Source: Tubulanus polymorphus (lineage: Eukaryota; Nemertea; Palaeonemertea; Tubulaniformes; Tubulanidae). From it: a DNA stretch of 64,000 bases. The notes under the pieces were generated by a model, which did no database searches, had not been told where the DNA came from, and saw nothing but the letters and a program-made list of their open reading frames with translations. The translations under genes were made by a program, and so were the position numbers. Of the stretch, positions 19,906-28,328 are shown in pieces; the first letter of the stretch is position 1; each line of letters starts with the position of its first letter. The stretch is from the NCBI RefSeq assembly GCF_964204645.1, contig NC_134028.1:12999001-13063000 (forward strand), given 5' to 3'.

Positions 19906-21261
19906 ATGAGTGGGAGTTATATCAATCCTTCTAAGAATCATAGAATATCTAATGCTATTAAAGCAGAAAGATCACATCATATAATTACTCATAACCCTTC
20001 AAATATTAATCCCGATGAAACTTTATACGTTAGAATTCCTCGATTAACACAAAATACTTTTTATGTTCCAAATAGTATTTATTTATCAGCCGATATAAAA
20101 GTAATCGGTAATAATAATAATTATGTTGTTGATAATGTTGGAAGATATTTGATTGAAAAATTAACAATAAAGATTGGCCCAGAAACAGTTTTCTCATTAG
20201 ATGATTATAATTTATTTATGCATTATAAAGATTTATGGTTAATTAAAGAAAATAGAAATAATATGATATTTCAAGGAATCCAATCAGAAAACCAAAATAA
20301 ATTAAGATCAGAAGCACATAATGCAATATTAACTAATGCTATAGATAAATTGATAAAAAGTATATATGGAAGCAAATATAAAATTCCATTAGACTTTGAA
20401 TTGATGAATAATAATGCGCCTTTATATAAATACGCAATTCAAGAAGACGTTATATTTGAGATAACATTTGCTCCTGTTAATGAAATTGTAATATCTAGCG
20501 TTAATAAAGATATGAGTTATAAATTATCGAATATATGTTTAGAATATGATACACTAACTGATGAAAATATTTCAAGTATAATTCAAACTAAATACAATCA
20601 AGGATTTTCATTATTATATGATTATATTGATAAATTTAAAACTGTAACTATTAATGCAAATGATGAAATAATTAATGAGAATATTAACTTCCCAAGAAGA
20701 TCTATTAAAGGTATATTAATATTTTTTACCATTGCAACATATACTAATGGTGCAATAAATGTTGATAATTATTATAATCCTGAAATAACAAACGTAGAAA
20801 TAACTATCGAAGGAATAGCAAATAAAATATTTTGTCAAGGAATGAGAATGATTGATCAATGGCCAGAAATTAGAAAACATTTTATGAATGAAAAAGTAAA
20901 ATCATCTGAAAATTGTAATATTAATCAAATTGATTATTATACCGGTAATAAATATGCATTATGGTTAGATTTTAGAACAACAGAGGATAATTCATTACAT
21001 GGTTCTGGGAAAAAATTACAGAACACTAAAGATGGAATACAATTATTCATGACAAAGAATAAAGGAAGCCTAAATTTCAAAATGCACATTTATATTATAT
21101 CTGACGCGCAATTAAATATTGTAAATTCTCAATTGAATAGTGTTATGTATCAAAATTATAACTTTAATAAAAATTTATATAATAAGCTGAAGGAGGTAAA
21201 GTATATAAACATATTCCATACATCGATACACATGAAAATAATGATGGTTTATATTATGTAA
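19906..21261 (+). CDS. Major capsid protein (double jelly-roll type), element B
   Basis: It is 451 codons as read; the conserved protein ends near codon 415 (…NIVNSQLNSV, about 21145) and the last ~35 codons are unrelated read-through, probably after loss of the original stop. Blocks recalled from Polinton capsid proteins: DETLYVRIPRLTQNTFYVP, VDNVGRYLIEKLTIKIG, DDYNLFMHYKDLW, KIPLDFELMNNNAPLYKYAIQ and PRRSIKGILIFF. Length around 415 is shorter than some family members. The start context is a T-run plus TAAATAAATG. It should form the hexon capsomers of the virion. Closely similar to 51106. Confidence 0.8.
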   Translation: MSGSYINPSKNHRISNAIKAERSHHIITHNPSNINPDETLYVRIPRLTQNTFYVPNSIYLSADIKVIGNNNNYVVDNVGRYLIEKLTIKIGPETVFSLDDYNLFMHYKDLWLIKENRNNMIFQGIQSENQNKLRSEAHNAILTNAIDKLIKSIYGSKYKIPLDFELMNNNAPLYKYAIQEDVIFEITFAPVNEIVISSVNKDMSYKLSNICLEYDTLTDENISSIIQTKYNQGFSLLYDYIDKFKTVTINANDEIINENINFPRRSIKGILIFFTIATYTNGAINVDNYYNPEITNVEITIEGIANKIFCQGMRMIDQWPEIRKHFMNEKVKSSENCNINQIDYYTGNKYALWLDFRTTEDNSLHGSGKKLQNTKDGIQLFMTKNKGSLNFKMHIYIISDAQLNIVNSQLNSVMYQNYNFNKNLYNKLKEVKYINIFHTSIHMKIMMVYIM

Positions 21262-22049
21262 TACCTTGTAATATAGCTTTGATATTTGATCCTATTTTCA
21301 AAATTTATAAAACTAAACTAATAGAAATCGATAATAATAAAAGTGGTGTTGTTGATAATTTAAGTAATGTAATTGATAATAATGTAATACCTTCTACATC
21401 TAATAATGTAATACCTACTACATCAAATAATGTAATACCTACTACATCTAATAATGTAATACCTTCTACATCTAATAATGTAATACCTACTACATCTAAT
21501 AATGCAATAATATTAAATGTTAGTGAAAATAGAAATTATTGTGATTATTGTAAAGGCAAATTTTCAAACGCTCCATCAAATTGGAATAATCATATGAATA
21601 CAAAGGTACATATTACTAATGTTATAGAACGTGTTGGTAAAAAATAATTTATAGAACACCCATTTAGATATGTTACAAAGTTTGTTTCAAATCAAAAAGT
21701 AAATGGTAAAGAATTATATGAAGATTTATTATTAGCAACACCTAATAAAGATGAATTAGATTTAACCGATGCTATTAAATTAGAATCAAACATTGTAAAT
21801 GAAATATTAGGATCAAACACTAATTAAGATAATAATGAAAATACAGGAAAGCGCATTGATAATAAAGATTCTATGAAACTTAAATCAGAAAATAAAGATA
21901 TAGTTGAGATGACTAATAAGTATATCAATAAACCAATTATTTATGAAGATTCGGTAGAGCATTTGAATAAATTGTTAGGGTATGATGATGAATTGGAGAG
22001 TGATGATGAAAGTGATTCAGAAAGTAATTATCTAACACTCAAAAAGTAA
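21190..22049 (+). pseudogene. Zinc-finger protein with NVIPTTSN repeats, unique to element B
   Basis: A frame beginning around 21190 (GGKVYKHIPYIDTH) reads through IPCNIALIFDPIFKIYKTK, a 24-bp repeat array encoding NNVIP(S/T)TS five times, and a C2H2-like finger (CDYCKGKFSNAPSNWNNHMNTKVH). Stops occur at 21645 and 21825, after which the same frame continues, with an acidic end, to 22047-22049. There is no counterpart in element C, where integrase follows the capsid gene directly. Only the finger suggests nucleic-acid or protein binding. Confidence 0.45.
21378..21504 (+). repeat. 24-bp coding minisatellite (NVIPTTSN repeat)
   Basis: Five near-perfect copies of AATAATGTAATACCT(A/T)CTAC plus ATCT, kept in frame. 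The changes between units alternate ACT/TCT codons (T/S). Confidence 0.85.
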
Positions 22050-22106
22050 TAAAGGTTGAAAATTGTATAAAATAATAGTAAATAAAAAAGGGGGTTTTAA
22101 GTATTA

Positions 22107-22176
22107 AGGTATCTAATACGTATCTAACACGTATCTAATACGTATTTAATACATATCTAATACATATCTAATACCT
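22107..22176. repeat. 11-bp tandem repeat (TATCTAATACG type)
   Basis: About six copies of TATCTAATAC plus one variable base, in the 330-bp gene-free interval 22050-22385 between the converging zinc-finger and ATPase genes. The rest of that interval is AT-rich and featureless to my eye. Element C also has tandem repeats just past the ATPase 3' end (54125-54500), but of unrelated sequence. Confidence 0.8.
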
Positions 22177-22385
22177 ATTATTTGAAAATACCTTAAATTA
22201 TATTTCTTTTTTAAATTTATATTGAAACCTCAGTAATAATAAATAACCTTTATTATTTTCAAACTTATTCATATATTAGTTGAAAAAAATAAAAATAAAT
22301 TGGTTGAAAATTGTATGAATATTTAATTTATTAATATTTAATACGTATTAAATTATTATTATTAGATACATAGATATACAAATAG

Positions 22386-22997
22386 TTATTTTATAAATTT
22401 ATATTCATATGGAAATTGTAATCTCAGTAATAATTTTGAACCTTTATTATTCTTTAATTTATTCATATATTCATCATGTAACTCAGTAGGTATAATTAGA
22501 TTTTCTTCCAATGATTGTTGCATAGATTTTCTATCTTTATTGTAGAATAAAACTAGAAATCTTATATTCTCCCTAAAGTCTTTAACAATTGAATTATATT
22601 TTTGATTTAAAACCCATGTTGTTATCCCAAAATGTCTACCAGAAAAAGCTAGATAACATAATTCACTTTCTCTAACTTTTGAATCATGTAAATTTGCGCA
22701 TTCATCTACAATGAATAATGTATTTGATCCTTTATAAGTATCAATTGCTATTTTTATACAATTATCTAAATTTTCTTTTACTGTTTTAGGATTTAATATA
22801 ATTAACTTTTTTATCTTAACTATATCTCTATTATATGTTTTATTCATTTCATAAGTAGGACAGAATAATATTATATTATCAAAATGATTCTTATAAATAG
22901 TATCTAACAAATCTAATTTGAAATGTGTTTTACCACAGTTTGTTACACCAGTAACTAACATATTATGCGGTTCAAATATAAATAAATCTTTATTCAT
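22386..22997 (-). CDS. A32/FtsK-HerA-like genome-packaging ATPase, element B
   Basis: The frame is intact (203 codons). Walker A is GVTNCGKTHF (residues 17-26), Walker B is NTLFIVDE (about 93-100), with the downstream sensor-like FSGRHFGITTWVLNQ. The length fits the compact packaging ATPases of Polintons. By family it pumps element DNA into the capsid. Start chosen at the ATG at 22995-22997, in an AATAAATG context right behind the integrase 3' end. The copy in C (53512) is on the opposite strand relative to element polarity. Confidence 0.88.
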   Translation of the reverse strand: MNKDLFIFEPHNMLVTGVTNCGKTHFKLDLLDTIYKNHFDNIILFCPTYEMNKTYNRDIVKIKKLIILNPKTVKENLDNCIKIAIDTYKGSNTLFIVDECANLHDSKVRESELCYLAFSGRHFGITTWVLNQKYNSIVKDFRENIRFLVLFYNKDRKSMQQSLEENLIIPTELHDEYMNKLKNNKGSKLLLRLQFPYEYKFIK

Positions 22998-24072
22998 TTA
23001 TTTTTTTAATTTTACTAGGTAAAATCCATTAATTAAATTTATCATCATATCCTTTATATTTCACCAAAGATTATTTTTTTCCTTTAAGAGTTTTTGTTTT
23101 CAATACTTTTTCTATTTTGTATTCTATTTCATCTGGATTTGGTACAAGTGATAATTCTTGTTCAAAGAAATAACCTAATATTTCTTCATCTTTTAAATCT
23201 TCTAATTTATAAACAAAAGGTTTAGTTAATATTATCTTTTTAATCTTGAATATTTCTTCAGTAAAATTAGGGGTATAACCTGTATAAAATGTTTTTCTAT
23301 ATTTAGATATTCTGACATGTTGCCTAATTTTAAATTTAGGTTCACCGAAATCATGTGTAACAAATGCTCCATATAAATTATTCCAAACTATTTCCGAATT
23401 ATCTTCTTTTCTAGCTTGTATAGGTTTCATATTTATAGAACTATGTTTAGAATTATTATAACCTTTCACTAAATCATCTAATACATCGATATATTTATAT
23501 GTTTCATAAGCAGTAAAATATTTCCACATTCTAGTTTTCAATGTTTTATTAAATCTTTCTATAATAGATGCTTTTTTATCTGAATGTGTTAAAAAATATT
23601 CTACATCGTTATCAGATAATAGTTTTTTAAAATGTTTGTTATAGAATTCCTTACCTTCATCAAATTGTATCTTATCTGGAATAGCTTCTTTAAATATTGA
23701 TTTAAAAGCATTTGTCACTTCTATACCAGTTTTATTTTTGATTGGACTTGACCATGCGTATCTACTGAATATGTCTATAACATTAAATATCCAGAAATAT
23801 CCTTTGTTGTATTCCTCTAAGTTCTTCATGTCAATTAAATCTGCTTGCCATTGTTGATCAATATATGAAACCATAACTTTTCTTGTTAAATAAGTTTTAT
23901 CCATTTTCTTGTGGATTTGATATGTTGGTTGATTTTGTAACCATGATTTTAATTCGCTATATTTTATATTTTCCTTATCAGATTTAATTTTACCCCATAA
24001 TTCTGTAACGTTAGAATATGATACTTCACTTTCTGGGTTATAATATAAATCTCTTAAATATTGTTCTTTTTT
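22998..24072 (-). pseudogene. Chromodomain retroviral-type integrase, element B
   Basis: The main open part is 23071-23904; coding similarity extends upstream to about 24070 (KEQYLRDLYYNPES), with a frame slip in an A-run at the very start. The DDE core is visible: WQADLIDM (first D), IQFDEGKEF (second D) and KASIIERFNKTLKTRMW (E). An SH3-like and then chromodomain-like region (EYKIEKVLKTKTLKGKK) follows. The chromodomain is cut by TAA codons at 23071 and again ~50 bases later (at the aromatic/acidic positions intact in C). Polinton integrases insert the element with 6-bp duplications, as seen here. Confidence 0.85.
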
Positions 24073-24082
24073 TCATCTTATT

Positions 24083-24451
24083 TTAATCCATTAATAATAA
24101 TTTAGATTTAGTTTCGATGACTTTATGATTTGACTTATTTTCTGGTATAATAGGTTTATTGTCATTGGAATCATATTTATCATCAGATTTGAATTTTGAT
24201 TTATATATTACACCGGATAATATAATAACTGTTACTAATCCAATTGTAATATATAATTTATAATTACTTCCAGCATTAGAAGAATCAGATGGATTATTAT
24301 TTGAATCAATATCAGATAATTTCTGTGATTCATTTATATCAGTTAATTTCTTTTTCTTAGCTTTTTTTAATTCTGAAGATCTTTTACCTAATTCTCTTGC
24401 CCATTTAATTTGTTTCTCGGATCTAGGCTTCTTCTTAACTCCATCACTCAT
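24083..24451 (-). CDS. 122-aa basic single-pass membrane protein
   Basis: The frame is intact. The N-terminus is basic (KKKPRSEKQIKWARELGKRSSELKKAKKKKL), a low-complexity linker follows, then one transmembrane segment (about residues 69-86, LYITIGLVTVIILSGVIY) and a charged tail. It overlaps the end of the 200-codon gene by 8 bases. The homologue at 55055 has the same layout and the same overlap, so the pair is probably co-expressed. I recall similar small 'R-S-x-K-Q-I-E-W-x-R-x-L-G' proteins from other Polintons; role unknown. Confidence 0.6.
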   Translation of the reverse strand: MSDGVKKKPRSEKQIKWARELGKRSSELKKAKKKKLTDINESQKLSDIDSNNNPSDSSNAGSNYKLYITIGLVTVIILSGVIYKSKFKSDDKYDSNDNKPIIPENKSNHKVIETKSKLLLMD

Positions 24452-25046
24452 TTATTTTAGTTAATTTTTGTTCTGATTCATTTTCTGTTTCGGTGTTTGG
24501 TTGTAGTACATCTGTTTCGTTCTTACCTGATTTATATTCCATAGGCTTGATATTCGAAAATGTTATGACGCGAGTAGAAATTAATGTCATAACCGATCCT
24601 AATTGAAATGAAGCATATCCAACCCATTTTTGTAATTCAGTCATAACTAAGTAGTCATTTTTCAAATCACTATATAATTTATTTTCATCATTAATTGGTA
24701 TTAACTGGTTACATAACTTAGAATAACATTTGACAATACCATGTGAAATAGAATCATTTATTCGGGCTAATCTAGCTTCTTCATAAATCTTAAAATATTT
24801 TATTACTTTATCTGGTTTCATAGAGTCTAGTTCTTGAAAAGTAATGATTCTATTTAAAAACTCTTTAGATTTCCCGCCAGCAATTAGTAATTCAAGATGG
24901 TGTTTACAATATAAATAGTATTCATAATCTATATTACAATTAACTTGAGCACAATTAGTTACAACTGTATCTTTATTATCACTTATACCCAAATCATCTA
25001 ATGTTTTTTCAATATCAATACTATTCTTATTAGATTTCTTTGACAT
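24444..25046 (-). CDS. 200-aa conserved Polinton protein
   Basis: The frame is intact. Central blocks YEYYLYCKHHLELLIAGGKSKEFL and DLKNDYLVMTELQKWVGYASFQLGSVMTLIST are shared with the broken copy at 54524. The last of these is partly hydrophobic and may insert in a membrane. No known domain recognised. Starts in an ATATAAATG context. Confidence 0.55.
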   Translation of the reverse strand: MSKKSNKNSIDIEKTLDDLGISDNKDTVVTNCAQVNCNIDYEYYLYCKHHLELLIAGGKSKEFLNRIITFQELDSMKPDKVIKYFKIYEEARLARINDSISHGIVKCYSKLCNQLIPINDENKLYSDLKNDYLVMTELQKWVGYASFQLGSVMTLISTRVITFSNIKPMEYKSGKNETDVLQPNTETENESEQKLTKINE

Positions 25047-25291
25047 TTATATTAGAGAAATTTAATAAGAAAAATATTATAAGTATTCTTCAAATGATAC
25101 TAGATAGTTAAAGTTAAAGAATTCTAGTATTGACTACTGATACTAGCTATTTGAATTTAAAGAATTTCTATTTGAATCTATTCAAAATATAAAGTATTCT
25201 CTTTTTGAAAAGAAAATATTAAAAATATAATAGAATTCACTAGCAGTTGAAGTTATTGTTTTTTTATTATATTTTATTTAAATTAGGATTT

Positions 25292-25360
25292 AATATCTCA
25301 CTACTATTGTCTATCTATTAGGAGCAGTAATTATAACTGTCCAGATAAGTCATTTCGGAT
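25292..25360 (+). promoter_or_regulatory. Conserved non-coding stem-loop block, element B
   Basis: The block AATATCTC...TTGTCTATCTAT, a hairpin, and then CAGATAAGTCATTTCGGAT is shared with 55455-55517 in element C. Hairpin: GGA-(bulged G)-CAGT pairs with ACTG-TCC (25321-25342). In C the inner stem is CAAT/ATTG, so a G-C pair has become A-T with pairing kept, and the loop differs. The strand relative to PolB is the same in both elements although the neighbouring genes are inverted. Confidence 0.6.
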
Positions 25361-25456
25361 CCTCGATAATAAATCCTCAAACTGAAAATAAATTCAAAGA
25401 AACGACTGGTGGAATTACTATTTCATAAACACATATATTTATTATACAAATTTTAG

Positions 25457-25800
25457 CGATCGATAATAGAACAATGGAGAACAATAGAAAAGCGGTCCAA
25501 TCGGACCGGTTATTGCGCAATACACAGTTATATTTTTATTCTGTAAACTACAAAATTCAAACATAGAACTGTAACCAATCAATATTGAGCAGCTGTTTAA
25601 GTCAACAACGATCAATAATAGAACAATGGAGAACAATAGAAAAGCGGTTCAATCGGACCGGTTATTGCGCAATACCTAGTTAACAGTAAACTATCAATAC
25701 AGAACAACCGCCGCCATTAACAACGATCAATAATAGAACAATGGAGAACAATAGAAAAGCGGTTCAATCGGACCGGTAATTGCACAATACTTAGTTAACA
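25457..25800. repeat. Three-copy repeat with GGTCC-AATC-GGACC hairpin
   Basis: Copies start at about 25457, 25609 and 25724. Each begins CGATC(G/A)ATAATAGAACAATGG and contains a short inverted repeat GGT(C/T)C-AATC-GGACC followed by GG(T/A)ATTGC(G/A)CAATAC, itself containing the palindromic core TTGCGCAA in the first two copies. Located near the right end of B. Confidence 0.8.
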
Positions 25801-26392
25801 GTAATCAATACAATATTAGAACAGATATATACAATCGAGTTTACATTTTTTGATATCTATATTACAAAGACCTCCAGTGTGTTACGAGAGTTTCATCCTC
25901 CATTTCTATTGATTCCTGAGTTTCACTATCCAGCAGCATTAGTTCCTTTTCCGATGGTTGGCTTAGAATTTCTGGTTCATCTTTGTATTCCATTTTAATC
26001 TAAAAGATGTCGTGAAAATGAATTACTGTACTTAAATATGTTTACTTCATAATATATGTACTTACATTTAGATTTAGAACTGTAAACTGTGTTTTGAGAG
26101 AGAATATCCAATACGTACTATGTATGTGAAAGTTGATTTCTAACTGCCGACGTGGCGCACGTTCGACCAAACTAATTACTTCTGCACGTTTGCCTGGATT
26201 GTAACAGATGTTCCTTTGTGATGTAATTGATTAATCCTTTTCAACTGAAATAGCACATTCGATCAATATTCAAATGAGGTGCGCCCCATTCAACTGAATA
26301 TGAAATACGGCACAGATGTTTTTGTAAACAACCTAATACAATTACATATAGGGGGTTTGACATAGACCGAGAGTAACCGGTTTTCTAAGCGT

Positions 26393-27046
26393 TTAAGCTT
26401 CAACGTATTTTTCATTATGTGTTGAGTTCCATAATTCAACAAATGTCTTTGCTTTATCCAATTGATCTAAATATAACTGTAAATCTAGTTTGTTAGATTT
26501 AATTATGTTTTCCTTCTTTTCTAAAGGTCTTAAATTCTTCCAATTCCAAATAAGTTTTTTATTGTATTCATCATTCATGTCAAATTTAGAAATCGGCAAC
26601 ACGTGATCAATATGAAAGTATTCACCATAATTATCTATATTCATTTTATCATCGAATTGATATATTATCCATGATTTTAAGAATTCATCTGAACAACCCA
26701 ATAAATGAGATAGTGTTTCTGAATGTGTTTCTTTGTGGAATAATTGTGTTAATCTAGATCTTAAGCATTGTTTCAATCTAAAATTAAGATCTGTTTGAGA
26801 TCTTTCTCTCATATATTCTGCCATATAATAATTATAATGTTCTATATTATCTTCTCGGTACTGTTTGGTATATAGTTTAAAACAAGTTTTACAGCAATAT
26901 TGAAAACCATCTTTGCTAATCTTACGCTTACTAAATTCTGTTAAAGCTAATTTATCTAATTCACACTTAGAACACTTCTTGTAGTATATATTTATAACAC
27001 CAGTGTTATTTGTAATATTTATAGTTTGTGGTTGTTCTGATTCCAT
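26393..27046 (-). CDS. HNH endonuclease with N-terminal zinc-binding motif
   Basis: The frame is intact (217 codons). A CxxC...CCxxC cluster (CSKCELDKL...FQYCCKTC, residues 23-56) precedes the catalytic HNH region: HIDHVLPISKF...NWKNLRPLEKKENIIKSN (about 145-190), the pattern of phage and homing HNH nucleases. It lies next to the right terminal repeat; the start is in a TATAATAAATG context. Element C lacks it. It could cut replication intermediates, act as a homing-type nuclease, or aid recombination between elements; no evidence here separates these. Confidence 0.8.
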   Translation of the reverse strand: MESEQPQTINITNNTGVINIYYKKCSKCELDKLALTEFSKRKISKDGFQYCCKTCFKLYTKQYREDNIEHYNYYMAEYMRERSQTDLNFRLKQCLRSRLTQLFHKETHSETLSHLLGCSDEFLKSWIIYQFDDKMNIDNYGEYFHIDHVLPISKFDMNDEYNKKLIWNWKNLRPLEKKENIIKSNKLDLQLYLDQLDKAKTFVELWNSTHNEKYVEA

Positions 27047-27059
27047 TTATTATACATAT

Positions 27060-27538
27060 TTTTTTAAAATTGATTTTAGAAGTTCAATGATTTATATCAT
27101 GTATTATTTCAATCACACTTTACTAACACTTTTAATGTTAAAAATCTAACTCATACAAATATAAATATTGAAATAATGTTGTAAATATATCTATATATTT
27201 ATTCTATAAGAGCTTACACTTTTATATTGAATAATCTGTCAATTTAAATGTTATTCATGTATATGATTATTTTAAGAGTAATAGGGGTAATAGGCTTTCA
27301 GGTTAAAGGTTGAACGGGCGGGTGAGTAAAAATGAAAAACATGAAAATACTTACAATTTCTACTTGAATTAGGAGTGAAACTCATAAAAATGAAAAATAA
27401 ATTTGTGTGAGAATTTATTTTTCATTTTTATGAGTTTCGCGAGTAATTCAAGTAGAAATTGTAATTATTTTCATGTTTTTCATTTTTACGAGCTCGACCG
27501 TTCGACCTTTGGCTTGAAAGCCTATTACCCCTATTACT
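27060..27538. repeat. Right terminal inverted repeat of element B
   Basis: Reverse complement of 2377-2860 with few differences. It begins directly upstream of the HNH gene start and ends CTATTACT at 27538. Confidence 0.9.
27277..27538. repeat. Terminal near-palindrome of element B, right
   Basis: 262-bp imperfect palindrome equivalent to 2377-2642, with the same arm-specific differences (GGGCGGGTGAG inner arm, CGAGCTCG outer arm; AGGAGTG inner, CGCGAGT outer). The central loop is shorter than on the left. Confidence 0.88.
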
Positions 27539-27544
27539 TATAAA
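27539..27544. repeat. Target-site duplication of element B, right copy (TATAAA)
   Basis: Identical to 2371-2376. Joining the two flanks at this hexamer restores the continuous SLYN coding order of the 140-codon gene. Confidence 0.9.
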
Positions 27545-27758
27545 CTCATAGCTTCATCAACTGATTGAAAATCTCTATGTGTAATTTTCTGATTATATAA
27601 TTCTTTGTTAATATAGTCCATATAATTTGTCTCTTTTCTCTATATTCTTCTGCAGCTTTATTATATTTTTCTAAGGCCAAATTATGCCTTTTCTGTTCTC
27701 CTAATGAACTATTTTTATCAATATGTTTAAATAAATATCCACCACCAGTAAATGCCAA
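27545..27758 (-). pseudogene. 140-aa Polinton membrane protein, N-terminal half (split by element B)
   Basis: Encodes ALAFTGGGYLFKHIDKN and the charged helix, continued in 2217-2376. The first ~15 codons and the whole upstream spacer are deleted, so the frame of the 73-codon gene runs directly into it. A small deletion shifts the frame near 27628. Confidence 0.75.
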
Positions 27759-27759
27759 A

Positions 27760-27970
27760 GCGTATATTTTTGTTTTTCCAAATAATCAATAGTTAAATTA
27801 GATAAAGTAACTGCTAATGTTAATTTCAAGATATCATTTATATCAAATCTATCAACATTGACACTTCCGATTTTAAATACTTTTTTTAATACCATTGTAT
27901 AACCAACAGTTCCGACTGATAGTAATGCTCCATTATATAATCCATTTATTATCCACTTATTATAACTCAT
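27760..27970 (-). pseudogene. 73-aa Polinton membrane protein, element A
   Basis: The start ATG at 27968-27970 and the first ~68 codons are intact and nearly identical to 12732; the C-terminal IPPI is lost in the fusion with the 140-codon gene. Confidence 0.65.
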
Positions 27971-27973
27971 TTA

Positions 27974-28311
27974 TTAATAAAAAAATCACCTTCTTCAAAA
28001 TATTTAGTTATCTTTAGTTATAATTATTTCAACATTTATTTCATTACTACTTTTATGATTATCATATATTTCAGTTAATATGTTTTTAATATCATCGATA
28101 ATTCCATCTTCATTTCATTCATAATATTCTAAGGGTGTTTTAATTAAATCAATCACATTTTCTATATCATAATTTTCTTTTTAATCATTGATGCATTGTT
28201 AAATGATTTACTTTTAATATCAGTAATTACATCATTAAGTTTAATTCTCATTTCTTTACCATGTTTAATATCAAACCCAAAACATATACTCGGTCCAACA
28301 GTTATATTCAT
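27974..28311 (-). pseudogene. 113-aa conserved Polinton protein, element A
   Basis: ATG at 28309-28311. The N-terminal NITVGPSICFGFD and the end (SSNEIN...) are recognisable, but stops and indels, for example near 28180 and 28118, interrupt it. Confidence 0.55.
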
Positions 28312-28328
28312 TTATATAGTGTGAAAAA

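Larger units (their letters stand above)
25047..26392. other. Gene-free interval of element B with repeats and a conserved stem-loop
   Basis: There is no credible coding region across 1.35 kb. It contains the conserved stem-loop (25292-25360), three copies of an ~85-bp repeat (25457-25800), and 25860-26390, which is visibly richer in G and C than the rest of the element and could be acquired host DNA. The short frames here are products of the repeats. Confidence 0.6.
2377..27538 (+). mobile_element. Element B, full-length Polinton/Maverick (25.2 kb) nested in element A
   Basis: The termini read AGTAATAG...CTATTACT, with about 480-bp inverted repeats (2377-2860, 27060-27538) and a 6-bp target duplication. 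Plus-strand order: PolB, a short conserved protein, penton-like protein, 113-, 73-, 140- and 141-codon proteins, ~430-codon protein, a second copy of that block, coiled-coil membrane protein, major capsid protein and a zinc-finger protein. Minus-strand genes follow: ATPase, integrase, 122- and 200-codon proteins, HNH nuclease. A Penelope-like element (8928-12624) accounts for 3.7 kb. PolB, integrase and several others carry stops or frameshifts, so this copy could not act alone. Confidence 0.92.

Noticed and set aside
25442-25636. 64-codon minus-strand frame
   Set aside because: Generated by the three-copy hairpin repeat; no independent support.
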